Source of the DNA: an uncultured Atopobium sp.
Lineage (GTDB): Bacteria > Actinomycetota > Coriobacteriia > Coriobacteriales > Atopobiaceae
Assembly (NCBI GenBank): GCA_937990665.1
Contig: CALKRF010000127.1
Coordinates: forward strand, 1-8,361
Length of the DNA stretch: 8,361 nt
Direction of reading: 5' to 3'
Positions 1-5,907 of this stretch are shown one piece after another. Position 1 is the first letter of the stretch. Every line of letters begins with the position of its first letter. The position numbers and the translations under genes are program-made. The notes below the pieces were generated by a model. The model was given only the letters and a program-made list of their open reading frames with translations. It made no database searches and had not been told where the DNA came from.

Positions 1-191
1 CACAACTGCTTATTTTGCCCGCAAATGCTGTGGTCAAAGCCATGTTTAACGTGGACAATTTGGTGATCTTGCCGATAAACGGAGCACTTATTTTGATTTT
101 GATTAGCGTTGTCCTGACGCTTCTTGCAGGTCTTATTCCAGCAGGTAGAGCAGCTAAATCCGATCCAGTTCAGGCGCTGAGAAGCGAGTAA
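1..191 (+). CDS. ABC transporter permease, FtsX/MacB type (C-terminal 62 residues only)
   Basis: This is the 3' end of a gene that begins before the window. The reading frame starts at base 3 and ends at the TAA at 189-191. The visible residues contain one hydrophobic helix (INGALILILISVVLTLLAG), then the sequence LIPAGRAAKSDPVQALRSE. The pattern 'G-x-x-P-A-x-x-A-A-x-x-D-P-x-x-A-L-R-x-E' at the extreme C-terminus is the hallmark of FtsX-like (MacB/LolC-type) permeases: the last transmembrane helix followed by a short cytoplasmic tail. Such permeases pair with a MacB/LolD-like ATPase and drive mechanotransmission or export of peptides, lipoproteins or drugs. The substrate cannot be told from this fragment. 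The ATPase partner, if adjacent, lies outside the window. Nothing else is visible between the stop and the hairpin at 255. Confidence 0.85.
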   Translation, partial: QLLILPANAVVKAMFNVDNLVILPINGALILILISVVLTLLAGLIPAGRAAKSDPVQALRSE

Positions 192-254
192 GGCCCCTGG
201 CTGAGCGCACTGCTTGGCGAGAAGAACGTCTGGCTGCACCTCATACCTCACAAG

Positions 255-290
255 AAAAGCCCTGTCATGTGTGTACATGACAGGGCTTTT
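255..290. terminator. Bidirectional intrinsic terminator between convergent genes
   Basis: A perfect 16-bp inverted repeat (255-270 and 275-290, core AAAAGCCCTGTCATGT) closes over a 4-nt loop. The GC-rich part is flanked by A on one side and T on the other, so each strand ends its stem in TTTT. On the + strand a further T-run follows at 294-298. It lies 63 bp after the permease stop and 24 bp after the peptidase stop (on the - strand), so it can serve both genes. Confidence 0.88.
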
Positions 291-314
291 GCGTTTTTGT
301 TTCAGCTACCAGAC

Positions 315-3300
315 CTAGTTCTCCTGGCCGCCAAAGAGATCGACAACCTCAAGATCAAGCTTGGAGGCTTCAATGGCCTCCTTAGCGCCAAAGACAACAA
401 CCGAAAGGTCGTCATAGCTTTGAGGCATGGTGCTTCCCAGTTCTTTGATGTCCTCAACCTGGGCGTGAAGGATTTTCTCGCGAAGCTTAAGAAGACGCTC
501 TGGATCACGTTGGTTGAAGTACTCGATGTCTTGCCTGCGAGCAAGCATTCGAGCGGGAACAGGGGCGTCAACGCCTGCCACAGAGGCAACTACATAGCCC
601 TCAAACTCGTCAGCGTCTGGAGTCCACTCAGAGAGCCAACTACCTGCGCCAACATAGCGGTCGAAAGTTGCGTCAAGCGCGGGGTCTCGGTAGGAGACAA
701 AGCTTTGCAGGCCAGCGACGGAGTTTCTGAACATGACGCCATAAGCGCCACCCTTGACGCGAACCTCGTTCCAGAGATAGTCAAGACCCAGAACTCTGGT
801 GGCAATAAGCCAGTTACCCTGCTGTTCATTGGTTGCATGGGCAACGTTTGGATAAGAGAGACCAACGTAGGAGACGTTTGAAGGAATGATATACGCCACG
901 TGCTGCAGCTTACCCTCAGGGACAACAAGCGTTGGCGCAGCGTTGCCTGCCTGCGATTTGTTGCCATTCGTAAGGCCGAGGTCTCCCGCTGCTTGCCAGA
1001 ATGCCTCGCGGCTCTGAGCGGAGCCAGTAAAGCTAACAGTAACGTTGTCTGCACGGAACATCTTGCGGGTGAGTGCATCCAGGTCTTTTGCAAGTTGAGG
1101 GCCGCGCTCATCCCAGTTGGCAAGCAGGTTCTTTAGGTACTCATAGAAGCCAACGCCTGCTAGTGCATCGTTTACACGGCTAGCTGCAGAGTAGGCGGTC
1201 AAAGCCTTATTCTGCGCTGCAGTATGACCAGCACCAACAAAGTACTGCTCCTGCGCAATGCGACGCTGAATCAAGATGTTCTTTAAGCGGCTCAAATCGT
1301 CAAAGCGCGTGCTGGACCAAACCTCGGAAGGAATGCTTGCAAGTCCCTGGGTTTTCTCGGCAAGGGCACTTGCGGCAACAATGAAGGCGGGATGTGCCTG
1401 GTCAAGCGTGTCTTGGTCGTAGATATCAGTGAAGAACGAGAGGTGACCAAGGTTGCTCTCAATAAGGATATCCAGCTCAGAGGCGGTGTGTGATGCTGTA
1501 TCAAGCTTGCCGAGCGCCTCAGCAAGAATGCCCACAAGCGGCAGCTCTTCAAAGGTAACCGCGCGGGTCAGATCAAAGTAATGGTAGACATAGTCAATGC
1601 CGTGAGTGTCCAGCTCATGCGCAATGCATGGCAGGGGAGCCTCAACCTCAAAGCCAGCAGGACGCTCTCTACCTGCACCGATATCACTGAGCGAGAGGGA
1701 CGGCAGCTTGGCTAAGTCTTCTGGAGCGTCAGGTGTTTCTTGCTCCAAACGGAGTGCCTCAACTTCTGCACGGATCTTCTCGACATCCTCATCGGTGAGC
1801 GTAGAGCGAAGTTGCTCCAGCTCAGCAGCCTCTTCTTGAGTGTCTCCCTCGTCTGTGGGGACCAGCTCAACCTGAGCTGCGTGTTTGCTGTTGCAAATGA
1901 GCTCCAGCAGCAGCTTCTCAAAGCCCTTCTGAGCTGCAAGTTCTTTGACGTAGGCAATGGCGTCCTCGTAGCGGATGTAGTCCAGAGGGCGTGCGTCGTC
2001 GTAGAGCCAGCTTGAGAGCGAACGCAGCGTGTACTCAATACCGTTTGAGTAAGGCTGGTCATTTTCGCGCAGGTTAAACTCTGCAAGTGCAATGGACGCG
2101 TTGAGCTTCTTTGGATCAATGCCCTCGGTAGCAATCTTCTGGCAGGTGGTCTCTACCAAGTCACGGAACTTCTGAGCTGCTCCTTCTTTGAGACCCTTGA
2201 GCTGCAAGAAGAGCATTGGTTGTGCAAGGTCATCGGAGAGATAGTAGCTAAAGTCATCACCCAGCTCTGCGTCAAGAATTGCACGCTTGAGCGGGGACTC
2301 ATTGGAGCCCATGAGGGTGTCAAACAAGATATCTGCTGCCATCATCTTGTTGCGCTGATCAGGTGTTCCAAGCACGTAACCCAGGCCAACGCTGGAGTTG
2401 TCGGCTGTGGTGTTCATGCGGACCTGGCAAGGCTCGGGCAACACGGGTGCCTGCAGGTTAAGCGGATTGGGGGCACCTGCATCGCGTTTCTCGGCAGCCG
2501 CAAACCTCTGGGCAATAAAGGAGAGCTCACGCTCGCAATCAAGGTCGCCGTAGAGGAAGGTGTAGCTGTTAGAGAGGTCGTAGTGGCGAGCGTGGGTGTC
2601 CAGGAAGTTCTCGTAGGTGAGCTCAGGGATTGCGCGAGGCTTGCCGCCAGACTCTTTACCATAGGCGGTATCAGGGAAGAGGGCCTCGCTGACAGAATCG
2701 TAGAGTACGCGATCTGGATCAGAGAGGGCGCCCTTCATCTCGTTGAAGACAACGCCGTTGTAGCTAAGATTGCCCTGCTCGTCAGCTTCTAAGTGCCAGC
2801 CTTCCTGCTCAAAGATGCGCTTGCGCTTATAGATTGCAGGATGCAAGACGGCGTCCAGGTACACGCTCATAAGGTTTTCCAAGTCAGCTACGTTAGTGCT
2901 TGCCACAGGGTACACCGTCTTGTCGGGGTAAGTCATTGCATTCAAGAACGTCTGCATAGAGGTCTTGAGCAGGTTAACAAACGGCTCTTTGACAGGATAA
3001 GCATCGGAGCCACAGAGAACTGAGTGCTCCAGAATATGGAAGACGCCCGTGTGATCTACAGGAGGTGTCTTAAAAGCAATGGCAAACGAGCGGTTGTCAT
3101 CGTCGCAGGCAAACCACATAAGGCGGGCACCTGTGGGAATGTGCTTAAAGATGTACGCATAACCAGAAATCTCGTTAACCCACTCAGCCGAGATTACCTC
3201 AAAGCTTTTGTCTTCTGCGTGAAGCGTGCCAACAGAAAACGCACTGTCCATCTGCGAATACTTAGACGTCATAAGCTGCCAATCTATACGAAAACTTACG

Positions 3301-3329
3301 TGAGCATTAATGCCGTTTTTTGGGACCAT
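315..3329 (-). CDS. M16C (PreP/Cym1/falcilysin-like) zinc metallopeptidase, insulinase superfamily
   Basis: The 1004-residue product matches the single-chain M16C architecture, in which two M16 halves form a closed chamber that degrades oligopeptides. The inverted zinc motif HxxEH is H98-I-L-E101-H102, with E101 the expected catalytic base. The distal zinc ligand is E197 in GVVFNEMKG. An acidic, helical, low-complexity linker at about residues 485-545 joins the two halves (the M16C-associated region). The C-terminal half keeps the substrate-binding R-x-x-G-G-A-Y-G signature (R857 to G864). The length agrees with the usual 970-1000 residues of the family. There is no signal peptide, so it should be cytosolic. 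The start at 3329 has a modest site (AGGG, 4 nt before ATG). In-frame ATGs at residues 20 and 27 are credible alternatives because the first 25 residues do not look like family sequence. The gene stands alone and diverges from the DMT transporter gene. Confidence 0.93.
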   Translation of the reverse strand: MVPKNGINAHVSFRIDWQLMTSKYSQMDSAFSVGTLHAEDKSFEVISAEWVNEISGYAYIFKHIPTGARLMWFACDDDNRSFAIAFKTPPVDHTGVFHILEHSVLCGSDAYPVKEPFVNLLKTSMQTFLNAMTYPDKTVYPVASTNVADLENLMSVYLDAVLHPAIYKRKRIFEQEGWHLEADEQGNLSYNGVVFNEMKGALSDPDRVLYDSVSEALFPDTAYGKESGGKPRAIPELTYENFLDTHARHYDLSNSYTFLYGDLDCERELSFIAQRFAAAEKRDAGAPNPLNLQAPVLPEPCQVRMNTTADNSSVGLGYVLGTPDQRNKMMAADILFDTLMGSNESPLKRAILDAELGDDFSYYLSDDLAQPMLFLQLKGLKEGAAQKFRDLVETTCQKIATEGIDPKKLNASIALAEFNLRENDQPYSNGIEYTLRSLSSWLYDDARPLDYIRYEDAIAYVKELAAQKGFEKLLLELICNSKHAAQVELVPTDEGDTQEEAAELEQLRSTLTDEDVEKIRAEVEALRLEQETPDAPEDLAKLPSLSLSDIGAGRERPAGFEVEAPLPCIAHELDTHGIDYVYHYFDLTRAVTFEELPLVGILAEALGKLDTASHTASELDILIESNLGHLSFFTDIYDQDTLDQAHPAFIVAASALAEKTQGLASIPSEVWSSTRFDDLSRLKNILIQRRIAQEQYFVGAGHTAAQNKALTAYSAASRVNDALAGVGFYEYLKNLLANWDERGPQLAKDLDALTRKMFRADNVTVSFTGSAQSREAFWQAAGDLGLTNGNKSQAGNAAPTLVVPEGKLQHVAYIIPSNVSYVGLSYPNVAHATNEQQGNWLIATRVLGLDYLWNEVRVKGGAYGVMFRNSVAGLQSFVSYRDPALDATFDRYVGAGSWLSEWTPDADEFEGYVVASVAGVDAPVPARMLARRQDIEYFNQRDPERLLKLREKILHAQVEDIKELGSTMPQSYDDLSVVVFGAKEAIEASKLDLEVVDLFGGQEN

Positions 3330-3424
3330 CTTGCCCTAATTGAGCCGTTTAGAGACCTAAGGTTCTGCGCGGAGCAGGGTAAGGTGGATTTTTGTTATTG
3401 TGATACTACCGCGTCAGAGAAAAA

Positions 3425-3451
3425 GTGACACTTGTATCCGTATTTTGTAAT
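3425..3451 (+). promoter_or_regulatory. Possible weak promoter for the DMT transporter gene, in the 139-bp divergent spacer
   Basis: GTGACA (3425-3430) and TGTAAT (3446-3451) each match the -35 and -10 consensus at 5 of 6 positions, but the spacer is only 15 bp, shorter than optimal. Transcription from here would start only about 10 nt before the ATG at 3469. That fits the absence of a Shine-Dalgarno sequence before that ATG. I found no convincing promoter for the opposite-strand peptidase gene in the same spacer (3330-3468). Confidence 0.25.
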
Positions 3452-3468
3452 GAAAGATTTATACCCAG

Positions 3469-4464
3469 ATGAATGATTTCATTTCTAATGAGAGTAGCGT
3501 GGAGTCTTCTAAGACTGCAGACGTTATAGAGACTCCAGTAGAAGAGGAAGCATTTGGTAGCGACGACGCTGAAATAACCCCTGATAATAAGAAGAAAATC
3601 TATCGAGGAATGCTGTTTGTCTTGATTGGCGGAGCTTCCTGGGGCGCATTTGGAACCGCCGCAAAATACCTGCTAGATACCTATCATATTGACCCCATGT
3701 GGCTGATTGATATACGCGAGCTTTGTGCCTGCTGGTTATTCTTGGGTACCGCCTTTGCGTTGGATAGAAAAAATCTCACAACTGTCATTAGGAAGCCAAA
3801 AGAGTTGGCAAAGATTTTTGTAGTCAGTTTGTTTGCCATTCTATTCTCGCAAGTTGCTTACATTTACGCAGTTAATGCCACTAATTCTGGAACTGCAACC
3901 ATTATGCAGTCGTTGGGCATGTTGGGCGTTTTGGCCTTTGTGTGCGTGGTTGGTAGGCGCTGGCCTCGCCGTCGCGAGATTCTTGGCATTGTTTTGGCGC
4001 TTATTGGCACATATCTCTTGGTAACAGGAGGAAATCCCGGCACGCTTAACCTGCCAACATCAGGTATTTTCTGGGGCGTTATGTGTGCGTTTGCTCAGGC
4101 AGCCCTCTCCATTTTGCCCAAGCCTTTGATGGAGAAGTGGGGAAGCTTTACCGTAAATGGCCTAGCGTTTTTGTTCTCTGGCACGCTCATTGCCGTGTTT
4201 TATCAGCCTTGGAACCACATGCCTCAACTGGATGCCTTTGGTGTCTTGCTGGTAATCATTGGTGTGCTGGTGGGAACGTTTTTGGCGTACGGACTCTACC
4301 TGCAGGGCGTTAAGGACGCAGGCTCTCTTAGAGCAGTTCTTCTGGGCACTATCGAACCCGTTATGGCAACCATCACCACCGTATTGGTGCTGGGAATCAC
4401 TTTTAGCGTTGCCGACCTCATCGGCTTTGCCCTCATCCTCGCCATGGTCGTGCTCACCGCGTAG
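3469..4464 (+). CDS. EamA/DMT-superfamily transporter (10-helix inner-membrane permease)
   Basis: The 331-residue product has about ten hydrophobic segments, at roughly residues 48-69, 77-98, 114-134, 143-162, 170-187, 199-217, 228-245, 257-277, 288-309 and 313-331. This is the internally duplicated EamA fold of drug/metabolite transporters. Typical EamA features are the GASWGAFGT stretch in helix 1, the RELCACWLFL stretch in helix 2, and the LRAVLLGTIEPVMATITT segment preceding the last helix (E296-P297 is highly conserved in EamA proteins). Family members export amino acids, metabolites or drugs; the substrate cannot be predicted here. The protein starts with an unusual 46-residue acidic, Ser/Glu-rich hydrophilic tail and ends abruptly at the last helix without the usual basic tail. 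The start at 3469 is fixed by an in-frame TGA at 3451, yet it has no Shine-Dalgarno sequence. The gene is monocistronic, with a terminator 16 bp after its stop. Confidence 0.9.
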   Translation: MNDFISNESSVESSKTADVIETPVEEEAFGSDDAEITPDNKKKIYRGMLFVLIGGASWGAFGTAAKYLLDTYHIDPMWLIDIRELCACWLFLGTAFALDRKNLTTVIRKPKELAKIFVVSLFAILFSQVAYIYAVNATNSGTATIMQSLGMLGVLAFVCVVGRRWPRRREILGIVLALIGTYLLVTGGNPGTLNLPTSGIFWGVMCAFAQAALSILPKPLMEKWGSFTVNGLAFLFSGTLIAVFYQPWNHMPQLDAFGVLLVIIGVLVGTFLAYGLYLQGVKDAGSLRAVLLGTIEPVMATITTVLVLGITFSVADLIGFALILAMVVLTA

Positions 4465-4480
4465 CCGCACTCGACAACAA

Positions 4481-4509
4481 AAAACCCCGCAGGTAAACTG
4501 CGGGGTTTT
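4481..4509. terminator. Bidirectional intrinsic terminator shared by the DMT transporter and the hydrolase genes
   Basis: A 12-bp perfect stem (AAAACCCCGCAG at 4481-4492, CTGCGGGGTTTT at 4498-4509) closes over a 5-nt loop. Reading the - strand, the stem is followed by a longer U-rich run (TTTTTTGTTGT including the stem's terminal Ts), so it should be strongest for the hydrolase gene. On the + strand it ends in TTTTAACG. It lies between the converging stops at 4464 and 4541. Confidence 0.88.
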
Positions 4510-4540
4510 AACGTTCTCTAAAGGTTATGTGGCCAGAAGC

Positions 4541-5614
4541 TTAGATGAGCTCCATCTGCGTAAGAACTGCCGAGTACCAGCCGTTTGGATTTGCTGGGTT
4601 GTACTTTGCAGCGCCAGAAACAGAAAGCCTTCCGCCGTAGCCAGCAGCAAGACCAGCTGTGTGATCCCAGATAGCCTCTTCCCAGCTACCCCAGCTAGCA
4701 GAACCCCAACCCCATGCGTTGTAGGGGAGGAAGTTATACCTACCCTTTGTACTCTCAACTGCTGAAATAGCAGGTGAGAGACGCGGATCAACGCCGTAGG
4801 CCCATGCAGCCTCAGCAAAGGTTGAGCCGTAGCCAGCAAGAGGGGAACCAGCAAGATACGCATCAATTCGAGCACCCCAGCTGCTTACAAAGTTGGTCTT
4901 ATCGCTTGACCAGTCAACATTTTGAGCCGAAGGAGTTGATGGGGTAGTGACCTCAGTGGTGTTACCAGAAGCGTTGGTAAAGGTAGTCTCAGTAGAAGCT
5001 TCTTTCAGCGCCTCTTCTGCAGCTGCTGCCTCTGCTGCTGCCTGCGCAGCCTGCTCTGCTTGCAACTGCTCTCTTGTTGCAATTGCTGCATTCATAGCAT
5101 CCTCAGCAGCCTTCTTCTGCTCTTCTGCCTCTGCCATCTGTGCATTTAAAGATGACTGAGTCTCAGAAAGCTCTTTGCTAAGGTCAACAAGGTGGTTGAT
5201 AGCATCTGAATTTTTGTTCTGGATAATCTCAAGATACTGAACAACAGCAATCAAATCATTAAAGTTATCTGCCGATAAAAGCAGATCAATAATTCCCATG
5301 GAGCCCTGCTGCATACGATACATAGCTCTAATAGACTCTGCAGCTTTTAAGCGCTGCTCTGGGAGCTGCTGTTCAATCTCTGCAATACGTGCCTCATTGT
5401 CTGCAATCTGCTTTTGCAGCTCAGCTACGCGTTGGTTAGCGGCATCATAATCAGAATTGGTCTGCTCTACCTTGGCCTGGAGCTCTTCAAGAGTCTCTGC
5501 CTGAGCTCTTGAGACGCCAAACAAAAAGGTATTAGCAACAAGCACTGCTACAAGAAGTGCTGTCATAAGGGTAGAGCATGAAGGTAAGCGTCTATGACGC
5601 ATATATTTGTTCAA
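4541..5614 (-). CDS. Secreted PcsB-like coiled-coil protein with C-terminal lysozyme/transglycosylase-like domain (probable peptidoglycan hydrolase)
   Basis: The 357-residue product begins with basic residues and a hydrophobic core (about 15-33) ending in SRAQA, a good signal-peptidase I site before E40. Residues 41-205 are coiled coil. They include RAMYRMQQGSMGIIDLLLSA followed by DNFNDLIAVVQYLEII, the pattern seen in the PcsB/CwlO/RipC N-terminal coiled coil that couples wall hydrolases to the divisome or FtsEX. An Ala-rich stretch (185-205) and a Thr/Ser/Asn linker (207-232) follow. Residues 235-357 contain YGVDPRLSPAISAVES and then NAWGWG. This resembles the soluble lytic transglycosylase/lysozyme core, with E288 as candidate catalytic acid. 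There is no NlpC/P60 or CHAP Cys-His signature. The start is TTG at 5614-5612, chosen because GGAGGT lies 4 nt upstream; the ATG at codon 5 would be too far from it. The gene is monocistronic and divergent from uppP. The envelope role is well supported; the exact bond cleaved is inferred. Confidence 0.82.
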   Translation of the reverse strand: MNKYMRHRRLPSCSTLMTALLVAVLVANTFLFGVSRAQAETLEELQAKVEQTNSDYDAANQRVAELQKQIADNEARIAEIEQQLPEQRLKAAESIRAMYRMQQGSMGIIDLLLSADNFNDLIAVVQYLEIIQNKNSDAINHLVDLSKELSETQSSLNAQMAEAEEQKKAAEDAMNAAIATREQLQAEQAAQAAAEAAAAEEALKEASTETTFTNASGNTTEVTTPSTPSAQNVDWSSDKTNFVSSWGARIDAYLAGSPLAGYGSTFAEAAWAYGVDPRLSPAISAVESTKGRYNFLPYNAWGWGSASWGSWEEAIWDHTAGLAAGYGGRLSVSGAAKYNPANPNGWYSAVLTQMELI

Positions 5615-5747
5615 ATCGACCTCCGCGATTGGGGCTTCCGATTAGTACGCATGTTGTGCTATCCACTCATTACTGGCTTCAAGCGCGAGGTCAGATAACA
5701 CTTGACCTCAAAAATACGCATAATCGCTTCTCTCCGCTCGTGCGAGG
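5615..5747 (-). promoter_or_regulatory. Structured 5' leader of the hydrolase gene with mutually exclusive anti-SD pairings
   Basis: From the predicted start (about 5747) to the TTG start codon, the transcript has an untranslated leader of about 130 nt. Three segments (reading the - strand) compete. Arm 1 is GAGGTCA (5709-5703). Arm 2 is TGACCTC followed by GCG (5693-5684). The third is the SD region CGCGGAGGTC (5627-5618). Arms 1 and 2 form a 7-bp hairpin with a 9-nt loop. Arm 2 can instead pair with the SD region as 9 bp with one bulged G. CGATTA and TAATCG further out could close a domain of about 90 nt. It does not match a riboswitch class I recognise, including the c-di-AMP ydaO class often found before wall hydrolases. 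The base pairs are seen; the switching role is inferred. Confidence 0.4.
5619..5624 (-). promoter_or_regulatory. Strong Shine-Dalgarno site that selects a TTG start
   Basis: On the - strand, GGAGGT is followed by 4 nt (CGAT) and then TTG. No ATG or GTG in this frame has comparable spacing. The sequence around it (5618-5627) can pair with a segment of the leader at 5684-5692, so access to it may be controlled. Confidence 0.8.
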
Positions 5748-5753
5748 GTGTCA

Positions 5754-5783
5754 ATTCTACTTGTTTTTGGCTCCAAATGCCAA
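5754..5783 (-). promoter_or_regulatory. Sigma-A-type promoter for the hydrolase gene
   Basis: On the - strand, TTGGCA (5783-5778; 5 of 6 to TTGACA) and TAGAAT (5759-5754; 5 of 6 to TATAAT) are separated by 18 bp. The predicted transcription start is near 5747. This is the best promoter match I found in the window. Confidence 0.6.
5767..5783. promoter_or_regulatory. Operator-like inverted repeat TTGGC-N7-GCCAA overlapping the -35 box
   Basis: TTGGC (5767-5771) and GCCAA (5779-5783) are perfect inverted half-sites, 12 bp apart start to start. One half-site contains most of the -35 hexamer of the hydrolase promoter and the other lies in the spacer. A protein bound here would block RNA polymerase. 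The regulator is not identifiable, and such short repeats can arise by chance. Confidence 0.35.
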
Positions 5784-5831
5784 CTTTGCAGAAAACAAGG
5801 CACTTTTAAAGTAGTAAAGTCGTTAGGTAAA

Positions 5832-5843
5832 ACCGTGAACGGT
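5832..5843. repeat. 12-bp palindrome ACCGTGAACGGT upstream of uppP
   Basis: Five-base perfect arms (ACCGT and ACGGT) flank a 2-bp centre, 65 bp before the uppP start and 28 bp upstream of its candidate -10. It could be a small operator. No known regulator motif is recognised, and chance is possible. Confidence 0.25.
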
Positions 5844-5866
5844 AGGAAAAGAAAGGGCGAACGGAT

Positions 5867-5876
5867 TGCGTACAAT
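5867..5876 (+). promoter_or_regulatory. Candidate -10 region for uppP
   Basis: TACAAT (5871-5876) matches the -10 consensus at 5 of 6 positions and is preceded by TGCG, close to an extended -10. No good -35 is present at 16-18 bp upstream. It would give a leader of about 25 nt ending at the uppP ribosome binding site. Confidence 0.3.
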
Positions 5877-5895
5877 AGGTTCGTAATCAGTCCCC

Positions 5896-5903
5896 AAGGA
5901 GGT
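5896..5903 (+). promoter_or_regulatory. Strong Shine-Dalgarno site that selects a GTG start for uppP
   Basis: AAGGAGGT is complementary to the 16S anti-SD over 8 bases and ends 4 nt before GTG at 5908. It fixes the start on a non-ATG codon. Confidence 0.85.
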
Positions 5904-5907
5904 TTTA

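Noticed and set aside
255..290. Attachment site or mobile-element inverted repeat
   Set aside because: Position between converging stops, tight loop and A/T-flanked GC stem fit a bidirectional terminator. There is no transposase or integrase in the window.
267..3428. Several 60-200 codon frames antisense to, or out of frame with, the M16C peptidase (for example 267-881 +, 2220-2792 +, 590-1123 -)
   Set aside because: All lie within a gene whose frame carries intact catalytic motifs over its whole length. None has a credible SD or recognisable domain.
4430..4500. Possible frameshift truncating the C-terminus of the EamA transporter
   Set aside because: All ten helices are present, and the stop at 4464 is only 16 bp before a terminator. 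The short tail is unusual but needs no frameshift.
4259..4765. 168-codon + strand frame spanning the transporter end and the hydrolase end
   Set aside because: It crosses the bidirectional terminator and overlaps two well-supported genes. The translation is unlike any protein.
4947..5159. Ala/Ser-rich 70-codon + strand frame
   Set aside because: It is the antisense of the Ala/Glu-rich coiled coil of the hydrolase. Repetitive GCN codons keep the opposite strand open.
5615..5747. c-di-AMP (ydaO), c-di-GMP, SAM or T-box riboswitch in the hydrolase leader
   Set aside because: The conserved cores of these classes are not visible. Only the anti-SD pairing geometry is reported, without a class.
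5625..5907. Small open frames (for example 5748-5933 +, 5708-5920 -) in the divergent control region
   Set aside because: No SD precedes them, they overlap the promoter and leader elements or the uppP start, and their translations show no protein-like features.
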